Part shown: positions 12,112-22,262 of the stretch, piece by piece | Position numbering within the stretch: the first letter of the stretch is position 1 | How the letters are laid out: each line of letters opens with the position of its first letter | Assembly (NCBI RefSeq): GCF_002099425.1 | Contig: NW_018344165.1 | Coordinates: 62,001 to 126,000 of the forward strand | Reading direction: 5' to 3' | Source of the DNA: Phascolarctos cinereus | Lineage: Eukaryota; Chordata; Mammalia; Diprotodontia; Phascolarctidae | Length of the DNA stretch: 64,000 bases | Program-made: the position numbers and the translations under genes | Notes under the pieces: model-generated | The model's database searches: none | The model's input: only the letters and a program-made list of their open reading frames with translations | Told to the model about the DNA's origin: nothing

Positions 12112-12255
12112 TTTTTTTTTTTGGCAACTGGGGTTTAAGTGACTTGCCCAGGGTCACACAGCTAGTAAGTGCCAAGTGTTTGGTCTGAGGCTGGGTTTGA
12201 ACTCAGGTCCTCCTGACTTCAGGGCCGGTACTCTACTGTGCCACCTAGTTGCCCC
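12112..12255 (-). mobile_element. marsupial tRNA-derived SINE, short form
   Basis: T-run at 12112-12121 (reversed A-tail), then 'ggcaactggggtttaagtga', 'gtcacacagctagtaagtg' and the reversed head 'ccacctagttgcccc'. Confidence 0.92.
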
Positions 12256-12354
12256 TCTCTCTCTTCCCTCTTCCAGCTACCACTGTCCTGGTGCTGATGC
12301 AGGGCTCTTGTCTTCTTGTCACCTCGCACCCTTCCAGGAGCTATAAGGTGAGTG

Positions 12355-12550
12355 AATTGATTCTGGATCAGAAGCTTTAAAGCTGGGAGGCACCTTAGAA
12401 GATAGCGAGTCTAACATCCTGATTTTAGATGGGGAAACTGAGGCTCAGAAAAGAGCAGTGACTTGCCCAACCTCACCATAGGTAGTCAATAGGAGAACCA
12501 GGATTAAAACTTGGGTTTCTTGATACTATATTCAGTGCTCTTTTAAGCAC
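12355..12550 (-). repeat. MIR/Ther1 SINE
   Basis: 'gatggggaaactgaggctca', 'cagtgacttgcccaacctca' and 'ggattaaaacttgggtttct' are antisense MIR. Confidence 0.8.
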
Positions 12551-12639
12551 ACCACAGGTTTATTTAAGACAGCATATTTCTTTTAATTGCCTGATTCAAA
12601 TAAATGTTTCCTCTCACAGGAGGCCCCACCGATTATCCA

Positions 12640-13265
12640 CGTGAGTGATAATCTCCTCCCTTCTACTGAGACACTATATTTGCCCCACTCCAACAAATTT
12701 ATCATTTAGTAATGTGTATTATCAGTCTCATCCCTCCTCCTCACCTTCCCCCCCCACCCCAAATGAGCTCAGTGGGGACTGTGTCCTAGTCAAACTTTGT
12801 GTCTCCTCTGGCATCCATCATAGTGCATACAGTAGGTACCTAATAAGTGCTGGATAAATGAAGGTTATTTTGATATGTTTCTTAACCCCACCATGAAACT
12901 ATATACTTCACAAGATCCACTTCTTCATTTTACACGTGGGTAAACAGAGGCCAGGGTCTATGTCCTAGTTAAACTTCGTGTCTCCTCTGGCATCTATCAC
13001 AGTGCTCTATATACAGTAGGCACCTAATAGGTGCTGGATAAATGAAGGCTCTTTTGATCCATTTCTTACCTCCTCCACCCCTGCCATAAGACTATACTCT
13101 TCATGAGGGCTGCATTCATTTTACAGATGAAGAAACAGAGGCCCAGAGAAAGACAGTGACTTAATTATTCAAGGTTGTGCAGCTAGCAAGTGGCCGAGCA
13201 CAGATACAAGTCCAGGTGCTCTGATTCCAAATCCAGTGTGTATTCTACTGTGCCATACAGCCCCT
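12640..13265. repeat. L2 tail plus MIR edge, tandemly duplicated
   Basis: An L2 3' tail ('tacagtaggtacctaataag') at 12640-12863 is followed by a fragment of antisense MIR ('cattttacacgtgggtaaac'). The same pair then repeats from 12961, and the second MIR continues to 13265 ('gtgcagctagcaagtgg'). The repeat unit is about 179 bp (12782 to 12961). Confidence 0.75.
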
Positions 13266-13269
13266 TAGA

Positions 13270-14030
13270 CAGAGTGCCCTGACCCAAAGAATTCAGGATC
13301 CTGTTAATGGATTCAAGCATTAATGTAAAATGTTGCTTATTTAAGAACGGAGGAGGCGTTTGAAGAGCTTAATGGAAGTTACTGGGAGATAATTACACGG
13401 CTCCATTCACACTGCTTACAAAAAGACTGATGTCAATATTGTCGTCTTTGCATTTTATAAAATCTGAATTGCTCAGGAAGGAACCTCAGCTGACAGGATT
13501 GACACCTGAATAGGAGAAGGAATGAAAGGATTCACCTTGAAGACACTTCTCTTTGTCAAAAATTAAAAAAAAAAATGAAAAGGATTCCATTTGGAAGCTA
13601 GAAAATGATTGAGGGGCATTGATTGGGGGCACAGTTTATATATTTGTATAGTGTGACTCAGAGAGGGGCTGGGGCTTTTTCTTTTTTCCTTTCTTTCTTT
13701 TTTTCCTTTTCTTCTTTTTTAAAGGCAAGCAATTTGTTGATAATATGTCCTATCTGGTTTTGGTAATTAAAAAATGATTAAGATAGGCTGGGGCATTAAT
13801 CCTGGGAATGGGGCCAGGGTATCTGTGTGATATTTGGCAATTTACAGCCTTCCTTAGCAGAGAGACCTTTAATTATTTCTTCAATAGTGTTCTTTATTAG
13901 AGTATATGGTACGATGGAAATAGTAATGTATGTCTCTGCTTAAGTCCTGGAGCAGAGCAAAGAAATTCAGGTTGCTTATGAGGTGATAAATAAAAATCAA
14001 TTGTCACATCACTGGCCCATTCAAGGACCT
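13270..14030. other. unique AT-rich DNA, candidate conserved non-coding sequence
   Basis: No repeat recognised outside a T/C-rich run at 13675-13722. Two blocks (about 13330-13520 and 13800-13990) have balanced composition, several TAATTA/ATAATTA-type motifs and no decay signs, as tissue enhancers often do. This is inference. Confidence 0.3.
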
Positions 14031-14049
14031 ACCTGGCTCCCTGTTGTCT

Positions 14050-14280
14050 CTCAAATCAATAACAATAACTTGAGTTTTTGTAGCACTTTAATGCTTACAA
14101 AGCTATTTTCTTGAATCAGTACCAGTTAGGTAGCTAGTGTGAATATCATTAACCCCATTTTACAGATGAGGAAACTGAAGTCCAGAGATGTTAGGTGTCT
14201 TGTCCGAGCAATTGGGACTTTGGAACCGGGTCTTCTGGCTCTAAATTCTATCTATGCTTATTCTACAATAATATACTTTC
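14050..14280 (-). repeat. MIR/Ther1 SINE
   Basis: 'cccattttacagatgaggaa' and 'gaactgaagtccagagatg'-type blocks in antisense MIR order. Confidence 0.8.
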
Positions 14281-14439
14281 TCCCCAGATTGTTGATATTT
14301 ATGTAAAGCTCACAGACCTAGGGCCTGAAGATCCTGTTCCACTCAGGAGCCCCTGAGTGGAGAGAATATGCTCTAAAGAGAAGATTCAGTCTATTTCGTG
14401 TTTTTTTCTGGCTCATTGTGCCCTGTCCTGAGCAATTCT

Positions 14440-14683
14440 GAGCAGCTAGGTAGTACAGTGGATAGAGAACCAGGTCTGGTTTCAAGAAGACCTGAGTTCA
14501 AATCCAGTCTGGCCTCAAACACTCACTAGCCATGTGACTCTGAGCAAGCGACTTAACCCTGTTTGCCTCAGTTTCCTCATCTGTAAAATGAACTAGAGAA
14601 GGAAATGGCAAACTACTCCAGTATCTTTGCCAAGAAAACCCCAAATGAGATCACAAAAAGTCAGACCTGGGTAAACAACATAC
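14440..14683 (+). mobile_element. marsupial tRNA-derived SINE, long form
   Basis: 'gagcagctaggtagtacagt' head, 'gagttcaaatccagtctggc' B-box, 'aatgaactagagaaggaaat' tail and 'aagaaaaccccaaatgagat' end. Confidence 0.9.
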
Positions 14684-14689
14684 ATATAT

Positions 14690-15799
14690 GAATGGGAGCC
14701 TCTGAAACTGACCCTGCCAGAAGGTCAGGAACCAAATAGCCCATTTCAGCTTCAAGGTATACGATACAGAAAGGTATTGAAAGGATGAAAACTGCTAAGG
14801 TGGGGATGGACAGATAAGCCTAGAGAGATATAAGGGGAAGGGGAAATATTTCAAAAAATGCCCACCCAATGTGCCTGAGGGTAGCCTGTGATGTGAAGGA
14901 CTTGATTTAATGTCTACCCAACGTATCCAAGGATTACCTATTATGTGAAAAACCTGATTTAGAAAATAACTGCTCTCTCTGGTCAGGCTACCTGTCAGGC
15001 ACAGATCATTGACGGATGTAGGCCAAGAATCAGAAGAGAAATAAAAGGGTCACTGTCCAGAGGCTGGGAACAGTCTGGGCCAATTACAATTCCTCATTTT
15101 GCCTGAGGAACCTGGGTCAGGACAGAAGAACAGTGTGGTGCGCTGGCCCCACCCTAGGACAAGATCAATATTAAATTAGCCTTTTAATCACAAGCCTTTT
15201 AATTATTCAGTGTTGACTTATAGTGAGGGAGTCAGCAGTGATAAATCTTTCCCAAAGCAGAGAGCTGGATCCCACTCAATCCACACATTCATATATAATA
15301 GGCATGATTCAGGGGAAGAAGTGAGAAGCAGGTGACTTGGATTTGAGGTCTCCTGTTGATGCTGACTAGCTGCGATGGCTGCGTGTAACCCACCGAATCA
15401 CTGTAGGCTTCATTTTGTTCATATCCCTATGGTGAAAAAAGCATTTTATGATCAGTGATGTAGCATACAAACTGTGCTGTTCTTATCATAAAGCCAATAC
15501 ATAATTGGGCAGTTGAAATCCTGGTCAAGGGATGTTTTTCAAGCATAATTACAAATGTAAATGTAATGAGGATAATTAGGCAGCTCCCCTGATCTGCTGG
15601 TTTAGGGCTCATCTCCTGGAGATAAATACCTACCTTGGCCCCTTCTGGTGGGAGGGTCCCTGGTTATAGGAGATGCAAAACCACAAGCTTTTAGTTGGTC
15701 CTTGTGTGTTCTACCCCTACTCAGAATTGAAGTGTGCTCAAAGAAAACTGGCCACTGAAACAGGAAGAATGGCCCTCTCAGTAGATTTTAAAGGACTGA
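14690..15799. other. unassigned DNA with possible conserved non-coding blocks
   Basis: No gene or clear repeat. 15170-15290 and 15430-15610 are AT-rich with TTTTAATTATT, CATAATTAC and GATAATTAG motifs. Open frames are short and unconvincing. Confidence 0.3.
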
Positions 15800-15971
15800 C
15801 TCTGCTTTCTCTCTCCTCTTTCTCTTCTCTCTCTGTCTCTTCTCTCTCTCTTCTCTCTCTCTGTCTCCCTCTCTCTTTTTTCTCTCTCTCCCTCTCTCTT
15901 CTCTCTCTCTCTTCTCTCTCTCTCCCTCTCTCTTCTCTCTCTCTCCCTCTCTCTTCTCTCTCTCTCCCTCT

Positions 15972-16029
<58 letters not shown>

Positions 16030-16075
16030 CCCCCCCCTCTCTCTGTCCTTTGTCTCTCTTTCTCTCTCTCTTCTT
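15800..16075. repeat. (TC)n polypyrimidine tract
   Basis: About 270 bp of TC/TCTCTTC variants with an uninterrupted core at about 15975-16025 and a C-run near 16027-16037. Open frames through it (Ser/Leu-rich on plus, Arg/Glu-rich on minus) are low-complexity artefacts. Confidence 0.95.
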
Positions 16076-16078
16076 CTG

Positions 16079-16510
16079 TTGAGATTTTCAGGACTCTTCC
16101 ATCCTCTTATGCATGCTGAGGAGTACAGCCACTGCCAGAGTAGGCTTGAAACTAGATGCCAAGGTCCTAGTGGCTTCTTCTGCTTTGTCTTTCTTGTCCT
16201 GAACACAGGTGACGTGACAGTTGGACATTTTGAGAATGGTGGATACCTTGGGAGTTTGGAAATTTTTGGATTTCTCAATTGGCATCAGCTGCTATGTGGA
16301 ACGTGTACCACACAGCCAGAATTTCTTGGAAGAGAAGCTGACCACCCCTAAGAGAATGAATCATAAATGCTGGACTAGCCAGAAGATAGAGACCCTGAAT
16401 GAGTTGCTTAAAAAGCAGATCCAAGGTGGACATGACATGCCAAATGAAAATGAAATATAAATATTCATCATTGCTACTTCCCTTTGTGACCCCTGGGGGG
16501 GGTCACCTTT
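16079..16510. other. unassigned DNA with overlapping open frames
   Basis: A 79-codon plus frame (16221-16460) ends NENEI and is lysine-rich near its end; another frame overlaps it, and there is one on the minus strand. I recognise no family. It could be a fragment of an unidentified retrocopy or chance. Confidence 0.3.
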
Positions 16511-16514
16511 GGAC

Positions 16515-16752
16515 CAGACAGTGGCACAGTGGATAGAGCACCAGCCCTGGAGTCAGGGACACCTGAGTCAAAATCTGGCCACAGATACTTCCTAGCTATG
16601 TGACCCTGGACAAGTCATTTAAACATGTTTGCCTCAGTTGACTCATCTTTAAAATGAGCTGGAGGAGGAAATAGCAAACCACTCCAGTAGCTTCGCTGAG
16701 AAAACCCCAAATAGGATCATGAAGATATGACTGAAAACAAGTGAACAACAAC
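16515..16752 (+). mobile_element. marsupial tRNA-derived SINE, long form
   Basis: 'cagtggatagagcaccagcc', 'tagctatgtgaccctggaca', 'atgagctggaggaggaaata' and 'aagtgaacaacaac' follow the long form. The first few head bases are degraded. Confidence 0.88.
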
Positions 16753-16796
16753 GGCATTGCTTCTTGAGAGGTTGTATGCTTTAAGCATTTCTTTTG

Positions 16797-16798
16797 TG

Positions 16799-16862
<64 letters not shown>

Positions 16863-16895
16863 GTATATATATGTATGTATGTATATTTGTTTCTA
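16797..16895. repeat. (CT)n microsatellite with (TATG)n edge
   Basis: About 60 bp of near-pure CT followed by tatatatatgtatgtatgta. Confidence 0.95.
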
Positions 16896-17034
16896 CAAAT
16901 TTATAAATGTATTTTTAGGTCACAGGGTCACTTATGTTTGAGCTGAAAGAGACCTTGGAGGTCATCTTGTCCAGCCCTCTCAAAGGATCATAGGTTTAGA
17001 GCTAGCTAGAAGAAACTTTAGATCTTTTAGTCTT

Positions 17035-17165
17035 TCTTCCCATAGAATTTAAGCTCCCTGAAGGCAGGGACTTTTTTTTTTTATTTGTCTTTGTATCTTC
17101 AGCACCTAGCGTAGTATCTGGAACATGGTAGTGCTTACCAAATATTTATTGAAAAATTGTTTAAC
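17035..17165 (+). repeat. L2 LINE 3' tail
   Basis: 'tttaagctccctgaaggcag', 'cttcagcacctagcgtagta', 'caaatatttattga'. A short antisense MIR/L3-like piece lies just before it (16920-17035). Confidence 0.75.
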
Positions 17166-17488
17166 TGATCCTCCTAAATCCCAAGGGGAGAAGTGACTTC
17201 CTTGAGCTTTCATAACTTCCTAGATTCTTAGAGTTCAAAGAGACTTTAGAGAATCTTCATTAAGTCCTCCACTTCCTCACTCTCATGATCCACTCCTCCT
17301 CCCTACCAAAGCCACACACAGAATGGTCCTACCTGTGATCTTACCATCACCCACAAGTATCTGCTGGAGTTAGCTCTCACCACTGGTAGGAGTGATTGTT
17401 ATTTTTTCAGCATGAGTATTCACGCCTTAGAAATCAGCTATCATTGTAAATAAAGGCCTGATTCATTATTTTGTAATTATCTAGACTT

Positions 17489-17576
17489 AGGAAAGTGGTG
17501 GAGAAAATGTCAATAAGGAAGACTAAACTTAAATAAGTTAAGTCTTCCTTATTGACATTTTCTCCATCACTTTCCT
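17489..17576. repeat. 88-bp loopless inverted repeat
   Basis: Left arm 17489-17532 and right arm 17533-17576 are reverse complements over 44 bp with only three mismatches (41/44) and no spacer. The arms contain gagaaaatgtcaataaggaa and its complement. It could be a tiny MITE, a template-switch inversion or a small-RNA hairpin; the sequence alone does not decide. Confidence 0.9.
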
Positions 17577-17649
17577 CCTCCCAAGGATCTGGTTGTTAAA
17601 CATTATCATTCCCCTATAATGCTCTATAAATGTTGCTTGAACTCTCAGC

Positions 17650-17901
17650 AGCAGCAGAGAGAGAGAGGGAAGGAAAGAGAAGATGAGAAAGAAAGGGAAG
17701 GAGGGAAGGAGAGAAGAAGGAAAGGAGGGAAGGAGAGAGAGGTAGAGAGAGAGTGAGGGAGTGAGAGGAGAAGGAAGAAAGAGAGATGAACAGAAAGAGG
17801 AGGGGGAAGGAGAGAGAGGAAGGGAAGAAGAGAGGTTGGGAAGGAGGGAAGGAGAGAGAGAGGGCTAGAGGGAGAGCAAGGGAGTGAGAGGAGGAGGAGG
17901 G

Positions 17902-17957
<56 letters not shown>

Positions 17958-18012
17958 TGAACAGAAAGAGGGGGGGAAGGAGAGAGAGGGAGGGAAGGAG
18001 AGAGAAGGCTCA
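17650..18012. repeat. polypurine GA/GGAA tract
   Basis: About 360 bp of almost pure purine with GAGA and GGAAGGA motifs. Open frames through it are low-complexity artefacts. Confidence 0.95.
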
Positions 18013-18049
18013 GGAAATGAAGGCATCACCAGAATGGAGGCCTGATAGC

Positions 18050-18150
18050 TATAGATTAATAATAATGATAATAATTGACATTTATATTGCACCTTAAGAT
18101 TTGCAAAGTGCTTTACATTCATTATCTCATTTGAGTCTCACAACTTTCCT
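18050..18150 (-). repeat. MIR 3' end fragment
   Basis: 'gatttgcaaagtgctttaca' and 'attatctcatttgagtctca' are the antisense MIR tail. Confidence 0.8.
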
Positions 18151-19516
18151 TCCCACAAGTATTTATATTCATGAACTCTGATATTCCTTTATTTTTTCAC
18201 AATCTGTTGTCATTTCATCTCTCCCTCTGGTTTACAATTCCAAATCCTGTTCTCCTTCCTCACTGCAACATCCAGTCCTTCCACTCTTCAGTTCTTTCCC
18301 AGGCTGTCATCCCTACATTGGTCACACTCTCTTCTCTTGCCCACCTTGATCCCCTAGTGAACCATTTCAACTCTAACATAGTCCTCTTCTCTTGAATCCT
18401 TTGTTCCTTTATCCTGTCAAAGATTTTGCCCTTCCAAATCTCAACTTTGGATTATCCCTACCAACTGCTGCCTTTTCTCCTACTTAACCGCCACTGATTG
18501 AAACTGGAGAAAATTAAGAGACTGTACTGACTGGGTCCACAAGTTAATGTTACATAATCTCATTTGGACCCTCACTGTGGCAAGGTAATCCTTTTATAAT
18601 TCCCTAATTGACTACCCTACTCACTCTTCCAATCATCCTACTCAACCATGGCAGCTTTTCCAAGCCTTTTCAACCCTTCTCAGACTTCTGCAGCACCCTT
18701 GCCAGTTGAGAACTTTGCCTTGGTTTTCACAAAAAATAAAAAAATAAAAAAAAGGTCATTCACAGAGAACCTTCTTTTCTCCTCTCCTCCTCATCTCATA
18801 TCCCTCAGATGTCTTTTTGCATAACAAGGTGGTCTTTCTCCTTGACAAAGCAGAACCCTCTATGTGCACAACTGTTCTCATGCCTCGTCATCTTCTACAG
18901 CAGATTGCCCCATTTATCATTCCTTCTGTCTTACTTGTCTTTGATCTCTCCCTGTCTGCTGGCTGCTTGCTTACTGTCTTCAAATACACCCACATCTCCA
19001 TCTTCAAAAAATCTTCGCTTGATCTGTTCATTTCTAGTAGCTATCTTGCTGTCTCTCCCCTGTAAAGGGGGGGACTAAACTTCAGAAGGCCATCTACAAT
19101 AGATACCTCCACTTCCTTTCTCCTCATTCTCTTCTCAACTCTTTGCAGACTGATTTGAACTTACCATTCAGCTGCAACTGTTCTCTCCAAGTTAATAATT
19201 ATTTCTTATTTGCCAAATGTAATGATATCTTCTTAACCCTCATCTGTCTTGACCTCTTTGTGGCTTCTGACACTATTGATCACCCTCTTCTCCTTGATAC
19301 TCTCTTCTTTCTAGATTTTCATTTCACTATTCCCTCTTTGTTGTTCTCCTACCTGTCTGATATCTCTTCTGTCTCCTTTGCTGAACCTTCAGCCATGTTA
19401 TGCCTGCTAATAGTTGGGATTCCCCAAAGATCTATTCTGGGTCCTATTCTCTTTTTAGTCTATCCTATTTCACTTGGTGATCTCATCAGTTCCCATGGTT
19501 CCAATGATCATCTCTG

Positions 19517-19785
19517 TGCAAGATTTCAAAGGATTCATGAAGAAAAGAGCTATCTACATCCAGAAAGAGAACTGATGGAACTATGAGTACAGATTCAATT
19601 ATGCTTTTTTCACTTATTTAAATACTCTTTTTTTTTTAGCATGGCTTCATATATATATATATATATAAATTGATATCATATTGTTTGCCTCCTCAATGGT
19701 GGGAGATCAGGAGAAGGGAAAGGATTGGGAAATCAAAATTAAAAAAAAAAGAATGTTAAAATAAAGTGTAATTATTTTTTTAAAA
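19517..19785 (+). repeat. L1/HAL1-type 3' end fragment inside L2
   Basis: 'agctatctacatccagaaag', 'tgtttgcctcctcaatggtg' and 'aaagaatgttaaaataaa' match the 3' UTR shared by marsupial L1/HAL1. A short (AT)n lies inside. Confidence 0.65.
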
Positions 19786-19909
19786 GTCTCTTCCCATTTC
19801 TATCTATCCTCCAATAGTTACCAAAATGATCTTCCTAAAGTGCAATTATGATCATATCACACCCCTATTTAATAAGCTCCAGCTGCTCCTTATCATCTCC
19901 AGGATCAAA

Positions 19910-19980
19910 TCTGCATCGTCCCAAAAGTAGTCTTTGTGTAGTTTTAGCCTATTTAACAAAGACTTTTGGGACATCTTGTA
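19910..19980. mobile_element. mini-mariner MITE inside L2
   Basis: Terminal inverted repeats gtcccaaaagt (19918-19928) and acttttgggac (19962-19972), with tctttgt continuing inside both arms. The outer 'catcttgta' resembles a mariner end. The surrounding L2 resumes with 'aaaatcctctgtttagcttt'. Confidence 0.75.
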
Positions 19981-20179
19981 TAAAATCCTCTGTTTAGCTT
20001 TTGCAGCCTTTTCAAAACCCACCCCCTTCCTACCTTTCCAGTCTTCTTATACATTCTCTTCCCTTCCCCCTTCCCCTCTCTCTTTTATCTTTGATTCAGT
20101 GACACTAGCCTCCTTATTGTTCCTTACACACAATACTTTATCTCTCAACTCCCAGATTAATAAATTTAGTTGACCAACT

Positions 20180-20310
20180 GACTTCATATTATCTAAGAGG
20201 AAACTGAGGCCTGTAGAGGTCATGTAACTTGCCTTGGATCATGCAGAATGTTACTCCAACTCAGGTGTCCTGACCCTTAATCCAGAGCTTCCCCCTATGG
20301 TTTCCCAGGG
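20180..20310 (-). repeat. MIR-like SINE fragment
   Basis: 'taagaggaaactgaggcctg' and 'catgtaacttgcc' are antisense MIR core. Confidence 0.65.
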
Positions 20311-20319
20311 GCCTCTAAT

Positions 20320-20990
20320 GCAGAGGGGACAGCTTTACTTTAGGATGAGGGTCTGAGATCCCAGGAAATCAGAGTTACTGACCCATTCAATGCCTTGAAT
20401 TGTTGATTAGTTCCTGACAGTCAAGGAGGTCAGTTTGTGGGGACTGGTGAGAGCCAGGAGGAGATAAGGCCTTCAGCCACCAGCCATCTCTGTCCTCCCA
20501 AAGGGGGAGTTCCTTACCCTGCTTAGATCAGTATCCTCTCTCTCCAGATCTTGTCCAGGAGTAATCTGCTGCCAGTCTCCTTGTCTCCAAATGTTTTTGT
20601 TGCTTCCACTTGAATTGTGGAGCTGCATTTCTATTACCAAAGCTTGCTATTTCTCCAATAAATTAGCACTGGGGGTTGTGTGAGTCCCAGCCAGAAAAAA
20701 ATTAGCCTATTCTCCTCAACAACTCCACTGTGTCTCTTTTTCAATAGCTACAACCTAATACAGTTTGTTTCTCCTTATCGACTCATCTCCCAGCAGGTGT
20801 CTCCTTTATGTCTCCAGGTCCCAAACACCTTAATCTTTTTTTTTTTTTTTACCCCCTAAGCTCTCAAGCCCTATTTCAGCTCATCATTCTTCATAATTAA
20901 TTCATGGCAACCTCTTGGTCATTTGGGCCTGCCATGGGCTACATCTTTCTCAGGGTGGAAAAAGACAATTACTTCTGTTTCATAAAAGGA
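20320..20990. other. unassigned DNA
   Basis: No recognised gene or repeat. 20420-20770 has a compact non-decayed look that could be an old LTR, but I found no defining ends. Confidence 0.3.
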
Positions 20991-20994
20991 GGGC

Positions 20995-21200
20995 TGCATG
21001 GTAGCAACAACATCAACAAAATTAGTCCCATTTCTATTATGCTATAGGGTTTGCGGAGAGCTTTGTACCACCCAGTGAGGAAGGTTATGCAAACATTATT
21101 GTCTTTACTTCACAGATGAGGAAAAGGAGGCTAAGTGAGTAACGATAATTTACCCAGGGCCCCAGAAGCTTGTAAGTAGAGATGCTGACAAGGAGTGATT
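20995..21200 (-). repeat. MIR/Ther1 SINE
   Basis: 'acttcacagatgaggaaaag', 'atttacccagggcc' and 'cttgtaagtagagatgctga' are antisense MIR. Confidence 0.75.
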
Positions 21201-21307
21201 CCCCCCAACTCCCACCCCTAGGTGCTGTGAATTTATTTGCACATTCCACCCTTCCTCTTTCCCCAGATTCTCTCTTTTCCTAGATGAATATTACTGGGGT
21301 CCCTTTT

Positions 21308-21532
21308 GCTGTTCAGTTGTTTTAGTCACTTCTGACTCTTCATGGCCCCATTTGGGGTTTTCTAGGCCAAAGTACTGGCCGTTTCCTTCTCCAGTTCATT
21401 TTACAGATGAGGAAACTGAGGCAAACAGGGTTAAGTGACTCACAGTCAATAAGTGTCTGAGGCCAGATTTGAACTCAAGAAGTTTTTCTTAACTTCAGAT
21501 CTGGCTCTCTAGCCCCTGTGCCACCTACCTGA
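21308..21532 (-). mobile_element. marsupial tRNA-derived SINE, long form
   Basis: 'ccccatttggggttttctag', 'acagatgaggaaactgaggc' and the reversed head 'gccacctacctgatg'. The head end is degraded; 21535-21840 is unassigned. Confidence 0.88.
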
Positions 21533-21839
21533 TGGGCTCTGAACTGGGCCAATAATATACACCAGGGCTTTGTTATCAGCTCTTTGAATGTTAGGTTTGC
21601 TCTCTGAGGATTATCAGTAAGACTCAGTGTTCTCTCCATCTTAGGGGCTGGGCAAAAGCCAGAGGATGAATACAGTGGGGACTGCTTCTCTGTGTTGCCT
21701 GAATTCTCAATTATTCCCATATTCCCATGGGAAGACTGACCAAAGCCAAAGACACACATCTGGGGCCCTGAAAGTCATCTTCACAACGCCTGGAAATCCC
21801 CACTCAACTCTCCTTCTCCTCCTCCTCTCATGAGCAGCC

Positions 21840-22208
21840 ACTTTCTTATCCCTGACTGTCTTTTCCTTCAATGCACCACTGCCATTTCCCCAAAATCTCT
21901 CAATGGCAAAGGGAAAATGGAAACCAAGGAAACCTGATCCCATATCTACTGTGCCATGCTGCCTCTGTGCTATAACTCAGCCAGGCACTCAAGGCCTTTT
22001 ACAGTTTGGCTCCAATCTTCTCTCCAAAGTTCTCTCTCATTACTTACATGAACCATCCCCTGTAACCAGGCTGATCTCTTTGCTTTTCTCTCAGGCCACT
22101 TCACTTATTCCCATTTCTATGTTTTTACTCATGCTGTTCTCACTGTGTAGGATACCCTATCCACTCTTCCTACCCATCCAAATCCTGCCTATACCAGGGG
22201 ACTGCAGG
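21840..22208 (+). repeat. L2 LINE ORF2 3' fragment
   Basis: 'gcactcaaggccttttacag', 'ttggctccaatcttctctcc' and 'actcatgctgttctcactgt' follow L2 ORF2 order. Confidence 0.7.
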
Positions 22209-22262
22209 TTCAATAGTAATCAATGGTGTGATGTGGAAGCCAAAAAAGGTAAGGTGATCTTA
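22209..22262 (+). repeat. L3/CR1 LINE, left part of split copy
   Basis: 'ggtgtgatgtggaagccaaa' is L3 sense sequence. It stops at gtgatctta (22254-22262), and the same 9-mer recurs at 25247-25255, where L3 continues in register. Confidence 0.65.

Larger units (their letters stand above)
18170..20165 (+). mobile_element. L2 LINE, long plus-strand copy with RT remains
   Basis: The region is the pyrimidine-rich coding strand of L2. A frame around 19230-19500 preserves reverse-transcriptase motifs: LDLFVASDTIDHPLLLDTL (RT palm start) and GIPQRSILGPILFLVY (the GxPQGSxLGPxLF motif), then LGDLISSHG. Further 3', 'gatcatatcacacccctatt' and 'ctccaggatcaaatctgcat' are the L2 ORF2 end. Two later insertions break it (19517-19785 and 19910-19980), and several hundred bases of ORF2 between the two 3' pieces are missing. 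It is a decayed autonomous LINE, not a gene. Confidence 0.82.

Noticed and set aside
15673-16278. 148-codon plus frame and 166-codon minus frame
   Set aside because: Both are translations of the TC tract (Ser/Leu or Arg/Glu repeats) with no domain.
19143-19586. 147-codon frame with RT-like motifs as a possible gene
   Set aside because: The motifs belong to a decayed L2 LINE; the frame runs out into an inserted L1/HAL1 fragment.
20420-20770. Possible LTR
   Set aside because: Compact look only; no terminal TG/CA pair or flanking duplication that I could defend.
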